From NCBI GenBank assembly GCA_028583405.1, contig CM053252.1, positions 37,545,240 through 37,609,239 of the forward strand: DNA of 64,000 bases, in the 5' to 3' direction. The notes beneath the pieces were generated by a model, which did no database searches, was not told the DNA's origin, and saw nothing but the letters and a program-made list of their open reading frames with translations. Source of the stretch: Pogonophryne albipinna (lineage: Eukaryota; Chordata; Actinopteri; Perciformes; Artedidraconidae). The position numbers and the translations under genes were made by a program. Below are positions 24,302 through 37,500 of the stretch, in pieces. How positions within the stretch are numbered: the stretch's first letter is position 1; each line of letters begins with the position of its first letter.

Positions 24302-24339
24302 CGTGAAAAAGTGGACTTTGCATAATAGGTGACCTTTAA

Positions 24340-25545
24340 GGTTATATACTGGCAGAATGGGTATATCTTTTTAAGCTTTCTGCCCTCCCGCTTCAATTTG
24401 CTTTGTTTTTTGTACCTGGACAATGTATACATTTATATTGAATTAGCTGAAAAATATGAATATATCTTTTTTGCTTAGTAGAAATGAGTTACTTAAAGAC
24501 AACAGGGACACTAATGTACAGAAGTGAAGAAGCACCTTTGTAGTCCAACCCAGAAGTTAGCATCGCTCTGGTTCCCTCAACAACAAATGTATGGGATTTT
24601 TCCATTGAATGTTGGATTATCATAACAAATAAATTACATTTTAAACAAAAAATAATGACACTTAAAATTATTATTCAGACTACTTTAAGGTGAAATTCAC
24701 TGGCCAGAAGTAAAAAACTAATGTTAGCATCACATTCGTGTAGCTCAGGTAACCAGCACTAAAGGAAAAACTAGTGTTCAGCTAGATGATGTTAACTAGT
24801 CTCGTTTAACCAGACTTTTTTAAGACACTAATAAGTTTCAAACTCTAAAGTGATGTATTTACTGACTTATTTTTGTTTGAGGAACAGAATGCTAAAATCC
24901 GTGAAGCTTTTCGTTAGCCATGGAAAAAGTCATGCTTCCAATTCATGAAGATAATGAAACCAATACGTAACAAATTTCTTTGGAACTCTGAATGACTAAT
25001 ATAATATATTACTAATAAATAGGCAATATGTTTTTTGTAGAAATCCGAAATAGATTTAGAATTACTGCTTCTAGGCAGACCACTAAATGAACACCTTCTG
25101 TAAAAAAAAAAAGAAGTATTTTCATGTCATAAAATTAGCATGTTACTGTTTTGCAAATGTATTTATTTTGTATTGTTCTTTGTTAAGTTAATATGAATAA
25201 CTTTGTTATTAAATCAGTTAACGTAACATTTAAGGAGGTAGGCCTAAGCGTAGTGCTAAAAATGTTGTTTACCTTTTCTGTTTAGCTTACATCAATGCTT
25301 TTAGCTGTAAGCATTAACTTCAGCTGGTTGGTTACTAGGTAACTAATGGTAAAGTTACCTAGTTCAATAACTTTTTATCATTTTAGTTGACGCAAATCTA
25401 AAACACCCAGGAGCTGCTCACAGGTAGCTATGGTAAACAATACCAGCTAAGATGGTGGACAGTTGGCCTGAGTTCTGACTGAACTGCTGTTATACAATAT
25501 ATCAATGAGTACAAGTATCTGATTTAGTGACTTTCGCTTCCACAG
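24340..25545. other. Intergenic; upstream region of PDZD3
   Basis: A/T-rich and non-coding. 24535-24620 is a diverged minus-strand copy of the dispersed family also seen near 6655, 30230 and 32700. An untranslated first PDZD3 exon probably lies here, since the exon carrying the start codon is preceded by a splice acceptor, but I could not place it. Confidence 0.4.
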
Positions 25546-25559
25546 GTTGCCAGGATGCG

Positions 25560-25573
25560 ATGGAATTTCCCCG
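25560..25573 (+). CDS. pdzd3: PDZD3 coding exon 1: start codon
   Basis: The exon runs 25546-25573 after the acceptor CTTCCACAG, with donor CCCCG|GTAAGT. The ATG at 25560 (G at -3 and G at +4) gives MEFP plus two bases, exactly the phase needed by the next exon to read [13 protein letters not shown]. An earlier ATG at 25555 is in another frame and would not reach the PDZ frame. The start rests on phase and context, not on homology. Confidence 0.65.
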
Positions 25574-28500
25574 GTAAGTGTAACTTTAGACGCACTGTTT
25601 TAGTACTGATAGGTCCTAATAAACAGAAAACTGCTTTGTCCCTGTTTTGGACTATTGCCTACAAATCCTACAGTATATACCTCACATTGATGGCAGTTTA
25701 TAAAACATGTCACAGTAGAAAAAACGTTTATTTTCATGCAGATATAAATCAATTATTGAAAGTGTGTTGTGTTATTGCCATGCAGTTATGACATCACTGT
25801 GATAACACAGAAGCAGATAAAGGCTGAACTGTGAGCTTCCTAACATCTCTATTCGCAATATGTTTTTTTTCTATTTTACCGGGCCTATCAGCAGACAAGA
25901 CTGTTGATATTTAACAATCCTGCAATGTACCAACATTTAGTTGAAACGTTTTTTAATGTTCTTTAAATTATGTATTTCTAATGTACTGGCACATGCAGCC
26001 ATGGTATTGTTAGGGTTAGACGGTGGGTTTAAGAAAAACAAGTGCCGCATCATGTATTCTGAAAGCGGCATTCCCTTAACACCTTGAAGTTTGAGCAAAA
26101 CCCAATATATACTTTAAGCTATCTTTACATAGAAAAAAGTAGTTTGCTGCTCATTTTCTGGATTACATATACACATTAAAGCAGTTTTCTACGAGCCTCC
26201 CTCAGCTTATTCTGACAGAATTTAAAACATAGTTAGCCCTATGATAGTGCCATGTTATTATTAGGAGTTGTTTTTGTACCAATACCAACTGAAATAGTTC
26301 CTAATAGTCTACCAACATTCTTTATATATAGTGCACAGAAGTATAGGAACTAATCATTTGGTAAGGCTTATCTTTCTAAAGCCTTCATTACCCCGGCCCT
26401 GACTATATTGTACGCAACATTTTAAACGGTCTACACAGTAACGGTTGATGGTTATGAAATACCATTGTTAAAGGTCACATCACAGAGTATGGTTGTTGTT
26501 TGCACTAGTTGTCTTATATTTTTCTTCTTTCTGAATGTTTGTAATTCGTTCTGTTTGCGTAACCTGCCATTTGAATTGTGTATGGAATAATCCTTCAATC
26601 TTTTTCTGTAGCCTAGTAACTTCTTATATTTGTTAGCTGCGTCATAATTCATTGGCTCCTGCTACTGTAGCAATCACACTGCTACAGCTCCTGTGCTAAG
26701 TAGGTGCATAGAATAACTATTATAAACATAATCATGTCCTCTCTGGTGTTTAAAACAAGTATGACAGTTGGTCAAATATCATCATTTCACATCCGCCTGT
26801 GAGTGAAGTTCTAAAATAATATCAGAATCAGAAACATGTTTATTGTCAAGTAGGTTAACACATACGAGGAATTTGTATTGGTGTTTTAGGTGTATTGAAT
26901 TCATGAACCTCAACGTTACCTGCTGTGCTACACTGATTACACACTGTCCATTTTCCATTCCTCCTCACATCAGTTTTACCTTCAATCCGAAGGAAGGGAT
27001 TGATAATCCAGCTCTGGTCATCAGTGATGATCCTGGTGAGGTTTGAAAAACATTTCTTGACATACACAACCCTTAAAAACCTCTCCTAAAATCCCCCAGA
27101 GTTGATCTTTACTAACAATGTGTGCAGAGCCTGATCCGAGCCCGGTGCCCACACTCTGCCAGCTGAAGCGCCTGGAGGGGCAAAGCTTCGGCTTCTACCT
27201 GCGGACGGACAAGAGCAGCCGGAGCTTTGAGATCAGAGACGTGGACCCCTGGAGTCCTGCAGGGCATAGTGGCCTCCAGGATGGAGACCGAGTGCTGGAG
27301 ATCAACGAGGAATATGTGGACAACACAGACTTCTCCAGGGTTAGTGTCAACAGTCCTCAGATATATACAGAGAGCAACCTATTGCAACATGGCCTGTACA
27401 TGTTTATATGAAATGTTAATATGTATGGTTCTCATTTGTCTTGATGTTGAATGAGCAAAGTGATGTTTATAGCAATCCTTCATTTTGTGCTAAATTAAAG
27501 TAATTATTGTTTTAACAGTTTGATATTGTGGATTTGGATGGGGACTTCACATTCAGTTTCCTACAAGTATTGCAGATCGTCTATAATGTAAACAATATTC
27601 AGTCTAATTCGTTAAGTACTATAATGCCACACAAAAAATTGTAGATTGGTGCAGAAATCCGGAAATTAGTTTGCATTTTCGCACTTCTTGTGTAGGAAAC
27701 ATACTCAACAGATTTTATTTTCTGCAATATTCCAATATCCAATTGAAAAAACACTATTTACACCATTTACTATGTAGTTCAGAGTAAACAGATTGGACTG
27801 ATCTAAAGGTTTTGGCCTGAATGTTTTCTTTTTTCTCTATCTTAACCTGAGATTAATCATTAAGACTTGAGAGGTCAAAGAAAAGCAGCGATTAGGATCT
27901 GCTTACATTCCCTTTCAGTTTCAATATAAATTATTCACAAAAGTTTGTGTTTGTGTAGTTTGGGATGGCGCTAATGTTTGAGAAACAGTCCTCATAGGCA
28001 TTACGGATTAAGTGAGTGTATTTCCCGAATTATTTGTATTCCTCTGACTTTCCGGACAGATTGTGAGGAAGATCCAGTCATGCGGCTTCCACCTGTTCCT
28101 CCTGGTGTTGAGGAGGGAAGAGTACGAACAGGTACTGTACGAGAACTACCATGAAACAAAAAACTCATTACTACCTTCCATAACACTTGGGGGTTAAAAA
28201 TAGGCTGATCTCGCAGCAGACAGACTGGTTTGTGGGGAAGTGTCCGCAGTGGCGTTTTTATATGTACAAAAGTGGTGGGGCACGAACAACTTAGATGTGT
28301 ATAAGCTTCTGGTGCTTTTTTAAACACGTAAACAAATAGCTGTAGGCTATCCATGGTTCCGATAGAGAGAGGGGGGGGGGGTGTATAAGACACTCATCAC
28401 CGAGGTCACAATATCAATCGATCCAGCAGAGCAATAGCCTATAGGCAAAACACAGAAGATCAACAAAAGATATGACATAAAATGAACTTACCAAAGCTGA

Positions 28501-31500
28501 AGTAGATGGTCAACTTCATTCATTTTCTTTCAGTTTTACTGATTTTAATCGCTATACGCTGCTCTCTCTCGTCTCTTCACAAACAACTACTATTTTCGTA
28601 CTTACAGCCAATCAGCTCTCTGAATTATGAAATGACGTTTGGTGGGTATGTCAGCACAGTGCCCCGAAAGAGTGGTGAAGTCACGCCCATCTACTTCCGG
28701 TCCATGGGACCTTATTTTGGAAAAAGAATGTATTGAAATCAGATTGAAATCAATGGAGAGAGAAAACGTTAAACAGTAAGAGTAGTAGTCATATTTCGTG
28801 AACCCTTTGAAGAGTACTGTCACCGGTGTGATCATTCTATAATACACAATTTAAGCCCGGGGGAGAAATGCTAACGCTAGCATCGACGATCGCCAATCTT
28901 TTCTACTTCATGCTATCTGCACAAATGGTTGACATTAAACATTAAAAAGACCAGGCAGTTCAGAGAGAATCAAAGGAAGGCAGGAAGGCAGCTTTGCATG
29001 ACATTCTTCTGGACGTGTTTCATTGTGGTGATAGTGAGGGTAGTCAATCGTTTTGTTGACAAGACAGTAGTGACGGCCATCTTGGTGACGTGTGTTGTTG
29101 TGGGAGACCAGAGAGGTAGCTCATTGAGCGTTTCACACAAACAAATGTGTTACTTCACAGTTTTACGACACATTTTTTTTTTCATTGGAAGAAAGGTGGC
29201 ATGCTGGGGTTTGACCTTTACAGTCTATGAGTTTGACACACAACAAATACATTTGCCTGTGAATGATATTTGATGCTCAGTTGCACACTTGTTTTATATC
29301 ATTGTCTTAGATGTATATATTTGTCTTATTCTTACAACTTACTTCCACCATTATGCATATTTAACAATTTAATGTATTCTTTTAATGTTGGGTAGCCTAT
29401 ATTGTATGTTGCATTATTGAAAGAGCCTGAGACTTGAGATTTTCATTGCCAATAACACTGTGATGCATGTGACAAATACAGCCATTGAATCTTTAAAAAT
29501 AGGTGACATGCCTATTGGGTTTAAGTCCCCTTGCCCAAGGCAATCAAACCATTGACCCCTTGAGCCACAGCCACCCTTTTATTTATCTAGGCTGTACGGT
29601 GATGTATTTCTCCATCGATTGAATCCTATTTATGTCTCTCCACAGGCGGTGTCTATGGGTGGGGACCTACAGAAGCTGGCGAGGGCCTCTAAAGGGGAGC
29701 GCTGGTCCAGACCCAGACTGTGTCACATCAGCAGACACCCGGAGCATGGCCTGGGAATGACCATCGTCTCAGTGGAAGGTACCCACACACTGCTGCTATT
29801 GTTTGATAGAGTGTTTAACAACTCATTTACAGCTTTTCTGAAGACCATACACCCCCAGTACTCTGAGCTTTAACTATTTCATAAGAAAGCTAACCAGCAA
29901 AAATGTCAGATTGATAATTCACTTCTTACACTGATTTCTATGAGTCCACCCTTGCTGTATAGAATGGGTCCTAAAACCCAAAATGAGTTAGCATTAAAGC
30001 ACTTCTGGGCTCCTTCTGCTCCACTTCTGAGTTTGCAAAAAAGTTTCTGAATGAGAACATTAAACGTTATCACGCTGAAGTCATGCGACTGTCATGTAGA
30101 TCGTATAGCATTACATCTATCTACTACTGTCAGTTGCATTTACATTTCAATTATTATACAAGTGGTGTAAATATGTGGATATTATCTTTCTGAACAAAAG
30201 GTCTTTAAGTATCAAACGTCTGTTAGCACAAGATCTTATTTCCCAAGATCCAATGGAAAAATTACATTGCTTTTTGTCAAGGGAGCCCTTGCAATGCTGA
30301 CTTCCAGATCGACCTACAACACGTCATCCCTGCAACGCAGTTTAAAGCACCCTGTGTATATATAAAGCCTGGTATATAAAGGGATTTGTGTTAAAGTTGA
30401 TACTGTGTTTAGTTACAAGCTGGAATGATGGATTCCTCACTCCCAGACAGGGCTGGACTGGGACAGCAAATCAGCCCTGGCATTTAGACCCAGACTGGCC
30501 CAAATCCATAAAACAAACGAATGGTAGCGGTTCCTGACAAGAAGAATAACTCTTATTATCCTTTTTTACGTACAAGGTGCAAACAAAACTAATACATACC
30601 ACAAGTATGTGTAACTATCAATCATTAGAAATTAGACCTTCAAACCCTCTCACAAAGCGAACAGTGACCGAGCACTAATAGGGGGGTCTGGGGGGGTATG
30701 CCCCCCTCCCAGAAGAAAAGTTTTAAAAATAACCCCTTAAATGATGACTTCTAGTGAATTTAGGGAGGGGGGACCCTATAGTGCCCTGCCTCCCCTTTCT
30801 ATGACGACACAATAGAGATAGGACCAGATGAGTCTACAGGATGAGTCGACGGCATCTTTTCTTGGGCTTGTTTCTCCCACAGATTGACCCTCTGATATGA
30901 CTCCCTGATAAACACTGCTATGTCATTGATTAGGTTGAAAAGTGTTCCACATTCGATGACAGTTTGGATAGTTTCAGCCAGGACAAGATTAAGAACATGA
31001 GCATAGCACCACACATGGACATGAGTGGGTGGGAGGTCATCAGTGCAGAAAATCCTTTGTACCGGCCTTGCATATTGGATGCTCCATCTGTTGCATTACC
31101 TATACACATGCCCTTGTCCAGTTTCAGATGCTCTAAGACCTCTGAGAGCAAGTTCACAAAGTATTGTCCAGTGGATGCATGGCACTTCACTAAAGCCACA
31201 AGCCTCTCTTGCACAGTCTCATTGACATATCTTAAGATTACTGAACACTGATCCTGAGAAGTTATGTCTTGTGTTGTGTCCAGCTGAACAGAAAACATTC
31301 CGGCCTTCTGGACATCACTGGAGATACTTCCTTTGATTAGACTACCAACAGTTTCTATTATGGAGTTAACAGTAGTTTTGGAGAGTAGGGTGATGAGAGA
31401 CCCTCTACCTTTTGTTCCACTGGATTGGTGCAATTTCTTGCTCTTCTCTACGCAATCATCCAGATGCTCTTTTAAGCAGACATCATACTTTCCTAATAAA

Positions 31501-34500
31501 AGGATGAGCTCCAAAAAGTTACCGTGGTCCACGGTGTTGTCAGCTAGCATATATGCTCCCTCATTCTCCACCTGCCTGCACTTTCACCACATCCACCACA
31601 CGCTCCAAAACCTGACGTCTCTTTCGGACTTGTTCCCTATGAGCAGACATCTGACTGCCAGCAAACATGCCTTCGATGTCTGCTTTAGAGCACCGTAAGA
31701 AAAAAGTTTCAGCACAGGTTGAATGTGTAATGCTCTTTTCGTGCTCCTCTGTACGCTGGTGTGCGTGCCTCCAATCTGACATTCCAGTTATAAATGTGCC
31801 AGTGTCAGTCCTCTTCCCAAATGCCAGACATACAAAACAAAACAACATATGACGTCCCTTGCAATATGTAAGCCACTTTCTGCTGGTGCCATCTTTACAG
31901 GTGAATACCTTCTGCACAACTGGATTTCTGGTATGTTGTTGTGGGTGCTGTTCTAAAAACATCTGTAACATAGATGGCTCGGGGCGGGCAAAGTAATCTA
32001 TGTCCTCCTGCTCTTTGCTCTCCTCACTCTCGCTGACACTCTCCTCCTCTGGGGATGCTACCTGGCTCAACACAATGATACAGAATGAATGGATTCCCTG
32101 ATAGAGGTCCATACAAATAGGCATTGACATAACAATACCACACAGTTAATGGTGAAAACTACATGTGTGCCTCCATTTTTTATCTATTTCTATATTATTC
32201 ATTCTATATATTGTCAATCAAAACTACCACAAAAAGCTGACTATAAAAAAATAATTCAGGACCCAAAAGACCAGTGTTGCCCTTATAACCAAATAAGTAA
32301 ATAAACTAAACAAAACAAGCTGCCAGCTGACAGTAATTGTTCATGAATGGTGGTTAACAAAATAATGACATTCTTTCAATGAGACAACGTATCAGAGTCC
32401 CATTAAGCTATATTTTAACTTGCCAGGGAAAACCTAAAAAATTCAGAAAAAATAATAATGACGTGTCGGCCCAAAGGCACGTCGGCCCAAAAGGCACGTC
32501 GGCCCACCGGGAAAATGCCCGGTATGCCAGATGGCCAGTCCAGCCCTGCTCCCAGAGATGGGGTCGTTACTCAAAAAAAGTAATATATTACATATAGAGT
32601 GGTGCAGTGACGCGTCCTAAAACCCGGAAGTAAGCTTCTTCCGAATCATAAATCTATCGATTAGATTTAAGATTCGAAAATTATAAAAGTAGGGTAGACA
32701 AGTGGAGATTATCTGACTGTACAAAACGTGATCCGTCTCTTAAATGTGTGTCAACCACAGACCTTATTTCGAGCTATTTTCCAAAATCCTATGGAGAAAT
32801 TGCATTGCTTCTTTGTCGAGGGAACCGGAAGAAGCTTACTTCCGGGTTTTAGGACGCGTCACTGCACCAATCTATTACTTATTACTTTTTTTTAAAGTAA
32901 TATATTACTTTACTTCGTTACTCTCAACATAAAGTAACTCGTTACTTTACATTACTTTTGCGTTACTCAGCAACAGCCTATAGCCAAAACTTAAAACTTA
33001 GGCACATATAACAATTACTATTGCAATAAGGAAGACATAACACAAGTCTTTATTTGTATGCTCTTTAATAAAATAGACTACCACAAGCTAACAGTCGGTG
33101 AAAACCTAAAGAGCATTTAAAGAAAAAAATTGTAATAGGTATTTAGAACAAGTGGGCCATATCAACCTCTCTGAAGAACCAGCACCTTACCGTGGTAGAG
33201 AGGTTTGTGTGCCCTGATGAACCTGGGGGCTGTGTTGTCTGGAACCTTGTGTTCCTGGTAGGGTCTTCCATGGCAAATTGGTCTCAGGCAAGGGGCCAGA
33301 CTAAGATTGGTTCAAAAGACCTCATGAAAGACGACACAGGAAGTGAGGATACCCGGCCCGGAGGAAGCCCGGGGTCCCCTTCTGGAGCCAGGTCCAGAAG
33401 GAGGACTTGTCGGCGAGCGTCTGGTGGCCGGGCTTGCCACGGAGCCCGGCCGGGCACAGCCCGAAAAGGCAACGTGGGCAACACCTCCGCTTCTCCCAAA
33501 CGTGTAGTTCGGGTGAACTGGGAACGTCTGGAGGAGGTTGTTCTGGAAAACTGTCTGACACCTCAGGAGGGGGAAGCAGGGAACCATCCAAGCTGTGTAC
33601 AGTAAGGATGGGACGTTGTTGACCTCAACTAATGGAGTGTTAGGGCGTTGGAAGGAACACTTTGAGGAACTCCTGATCCCGACAACTCCGCCCTCTATGT
33701 TAGAGGCAGAGCTGGAGTATGACGGGGGATCAACACCAATCTCCCGGGGGGAGGTCACTGAGGTCGTCAAACAACTCCACAGTGGCAAAGCCCCGGGGGT
33801 GGATGAGATCCGCCCAGAAATGCTGAAGGCTCTGGGTGTTGAGGGACTGTCATGGTTGACACGTCTCATCAACGTTGCGTGGAAGTCGGAAACAGTACCG
33901 AAGGAGTAGCAGACCGGGGTGGTGGTTCCCCTTTTCAAAAAGGGGGATCAGAGGCTGTGTGCCAATTACAGAGGCATCACACTACTCAGCCTCCCCGGGA
34001 AAGTTTACTCTAAGGTACTCGAAAGGAGGGTCAGGCCGATTGTCGAACCTCAGATTGAGGAGGAACAATGCGGATTCCGTCCTGGTCGTGGAACGACGGA
34101 TCAGCTTCTTACTCTCGCAAGGATCCTGGAGGGGGCCTGGGAGTATGCTTATCCGGTCTACATGTGTTTTGTAGACTTGGAGAAGGCGTATGACCGAGTA
34201 AGAGGGTGTTACTGTGGGAGGTGCTGCAGGAGTATGGGGTGAGGGGGTCTCTACTCAGGGCCATCCAGTCTCTGTACTCCCAAAGCGAGAGCTGTGTCCG
34301 GGTCCTCGGTAGGGCTGAACGATTAATCGATTTTAAATCGAAATCGCGATTTTAAATGATGCGATTATCAAATCGCAAAGCCTGCGATTAAAAAAAAAAA
34401 AAATGTTTTTTCTTCTTGTGTGTCAGTCATCCACACCAATCAGAAGTGCTGTGCTCCACATGTACCAGCCATTGTTAATCAATCAGAAGTGGCCCTTGAT

Positions 34501-37500
34501 AGAAGGTGATAGACAGATTGATCCAATCACCTGCCAAGTATTTTTGAAAGTGCCTGCCCTTTCCAAATGGCTTCCAATGGAGCTTTCCTAGATGGTTTGG
34601 TGAAACAAAGCATCTGAGTCAGGTTAATAATGCTCCATCACATGTTTCTATTACAGGGTGAATCTTAAACTGAAGCTTGACTTTAAAGCAACCCGTAGTA
34701 CGTTGATACGACCTTCCTAGCCGGAGTTATGGCCGCATTTTACAATAAACTTCCGTTGGGTCGCTTAAAAATAAATATCGCAATTATAATCGCAATCGCA
34801 ATATTTGTCAGAAAAATCGCAATTAGATTTTTTCCCAAAATCGTGCAGCCCTCGGCAGTAAGTCGGACCCATTTCCGGTGAGGGTTGGCCTCCGCCAGGG
34901 CTGCGCTTTGTCACCAATCCTGTTTGTAATATATATGGATCGGATTTCGAGGCGTAGTCGTGGGGGAGGGGGTTTGCAGTTTGGTGGGATAAGGATTGCA
35001 CCACTGCTTTTTGCAGATGATGTGGTTCTAATGGCTTCATCGGTCTGCGACCTTCAGCACTCACTGGATCGGTTCACAACCGAGTGTGAAGCGGCTGGGA
35101 TGAGGATCAGCACCTCCAAATCTGAGGCCATGGTTCTCAGCAGGAAACCGATGGACTGTCCACTCCAAGTAGGGAATGAGTCCTTATCCCAAGTGAAGGA
35201 GTTCAAGTATCTCGGGGTCTTGTTCTCGAGTGAGGAAACAATGGAGCGTGAGATGGGCCGGAGAATCGGAGCAGCGGGAGCGGTACTGCAGTTGCTTTAC
35301 CGCACCGTTGTGACGAAAAGAGAGCTGAGCCAGAAGGCAAAGCTCTCTGTCTACCGGGCCATTTTCGTTACTACCCTCAGCTATGGTCATGAAGGATGGG
35401 TCATGACCGAAAGAACGAGATCGCGGATACAAGCGGCCGAGATGGGTTTTCTCCGCAGGGAGGCTGGTGTCTCCCTTAGGGATAAGGTGAGAAGTTCAGT
35501 CATCCGGGAGGGACTCGGAGTTGAACCGCTCCTCCTTCGCGTCGAAAGGAGTCAGTTGAGGTGGTTCGGGCACCTAGTAAGGATGCCACCTGGGCACCTC
35601 CCTAGGGAGGTGTTCCAGGCACATCCAGCTGGGAAGAGACCAAGGGGTAGACCTAGGACCAGGTGGAGGGATTATATCTCTTCGCTGGCCTGGGAGCGCC
35701 TTGGGATCCCCCAGTCAGAGTTGGTTGATGTGGCCAGGGAAAAGAAAGTTTGGGGCTCTCTGCTGGAACTGCTACCCCGCGACCCGACCACGGATAAGCG
35801 GGAGAAGATGGATGGATGGATGGGCCATATCAATGTGACACTGGCAAAATAAGCAAATACTTTACAAATAGCTTGTATAAAACAAAATAAGAGGTTGGCC
35901 TTGATAACACCACTACATACACAAATATTGATAGCCTAAAAAAAAAAGGCCTACTATCAGCATTAAATAGCCTAAAGGCTAATGAAAACTCTGGATTCGG
36001 AGGTCCTTAGCTATTAGCTTCACGTTAGCATGTTGTCATTGCAGGTGCTTGTGGAGGTTTGACGTTGTGTTTGCAGCAGTGGATTAAAGCTTCTGGCCTG
36101 GACACAGTTTGCACCTCACTGTCACATTCCTGTCCTTTCTTCGGACGAACTAAAAATAATGGGCATAACTCTCCACCCCTCGAAGGTTATCGCTGTTGAT
36201 GATGATGACGACTCAGCGATGTTTATGCACTGCATGTGGACGTGCAAGTCGCGCAAATGTTACGTAAATATAAACCTGCGGCGGAAATCCCTCTTGTCTG
36301 TCAAAGGGAGAATCTAGTAATTATTTATGTTAGTACAGTAAGCTAACTGTAGTGTGATTACTGAATTTATAACAGTAGTGCGTGTCGGGCAATGTTAGTA
36401 GCTGTAGTGTGATTACTGAATTTATAAACGCGTTACATTACGCGTTACTGTAATAATATTACATTTTTCCCGCGTTACACCCAACTCTGCTCACTCCATA
36501 CCAATATTTCAGATTCATCCACGCAATTACACATTTGCTGGGCACAGGTTTTGATCTCTGTACCAAACTTGATGACCTCACTGTGGTGACATTATGACAG
36601 AGGTGGGAAGTAACTAAGTAGATTTATTCAAGTACTATACTTAAAGGTGGGGTAGGTAAGTTTGAGAAACCGGCTCGAAATACACTTTTTGTTATATTCC
36701 ACGGAATACTCTCAACATCCCGATAGCAATGAATATCTGAAGTGCTTTGACAAAAAATCCATAAATAAATGTCATCTGTGGAAGCCGTAGTACTGTAAAA
36801 AGAACGACCAATCATTTTAGCCGGCCCGGCTAAAATAACTGGATGGCCTACCTGCCTGTCAGTTTTCCATCTGTGCACAAACTTATCTCGTGCCCTCATT
36901 GGTCATGTGCGCGTTCGTGTGTGTTGGAGGAGGGGCTCTGTAAGGAAGTGGCCGATTTTTTCCGGCTTTGTATTTTCAAATTCTAGCGCACTCGACCTGG
37001 TTTCTCCCAAATTACCTACCCCACCTTTAAGTAAAATGTTGAGATACTTATACTTTACTTGAGTATTTCCATGTTATGCTACTTTGTACTTCTACCCGAC
37101 TACAATTCAGAGGTAAATCTTGTACTTTACTCGACTAAATTAATTTAATACCTTTAGTTGATTTACAGATGTGGATTAATGATGTGAAATATAATCAAGT
37201 CTTAAATCAGTCTTTAGTTCCACCTGGAGTAAATCCACAAGCTACCCTGCAGTATACAAAGTCATTCAAACTAGCTGCACCTTTACCAGCTTTGAGAACA
37301 CTTTAATGATCAATAATTATAAAACATATCATATATATTATTCTGAAATGGACCAATCTGCACAACGACTACTTTTATTGTTGGTACTCTAAGTATATTA
37401 TGATGCTAATACTTTTGTACTTTTACTTGTGTGAAATTTCGAATGCAGGACTTTTACTTGTAACAATATCTGAGTACTTCTTCCACCTCTGCGTTATGTA

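Larger units (their letters stand above)
20030..24335. mobile_element. TTAA-flanked MITE (copy 2) split by a LINE and a minisatellite
   Basis: The left end AGGTCCCCTATTATACTG at 20030 and the right end CATAATAGGTGACCT at 24335 belong to the same family as 16164-16433. TTAA lies just outside each (20026-20029, 24336-24339). The left half runs to about 20195, a LINE follows, and MITE sequence resumes before 23745 with GATTGGCTAATGGTTACACA, matching the interior of copy 1. The rest is expansion by insertion. Confidence 0.72.
33166..35820 (+). mobile_element. Rex3-like RTE LINE with 13-bp target duplication
   Basis: The LINE is bounded by the exact duplication TGGGCCATATCAA (33153-33165, 35821-35833). 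It ends in GATGGATGGATGGA, the GATG-type tail reported for Rex3/RTE elements of fish. The 5-prime part is reduced: the endonuclease region is mostly missing. An unrelated MITE at 34313-34850 interrupts the RT. Confidence 0.9.
30444..36489. mobile_element. hAT-type element with CTCACTCC duplication, host of nested insertions
   Basis: The left end is CAGAGATGGGGTCGTTACTC, cut after its first four bases by the next hAT insertion and resumed at 32557. The right end is GCGTTACACCCAACTCTG at 36489. The 8-bp CTCACTCC lies just outside both ends (30436-30443, 36490-36497). The interior is rich in GTTACTTTAC-type sequence. No transposase of its own was seen. Confidence 0.75.

Noticed and set aside
23779..24432. 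217-codon minus-strand open frame with STSTCVPSS-type repeats
   Set aside because: It reads through the 37-bp minisatellite, and equally long frames exist in the other phases.
28929..29273. 114-codon open frame with hydrophobic stretches in PDZD3 intron 4
   Set aside because: No similarity was recognised, no flanking splice or promoter signals were found, and the composition resembles the surrounding intron.
30799..32130. Host ZMYM1-like gene
   Set aside because: Frameshifts, terminal inverted repeats and an exact 8-bp duplication show a transposon copy, not a domesticated gene.
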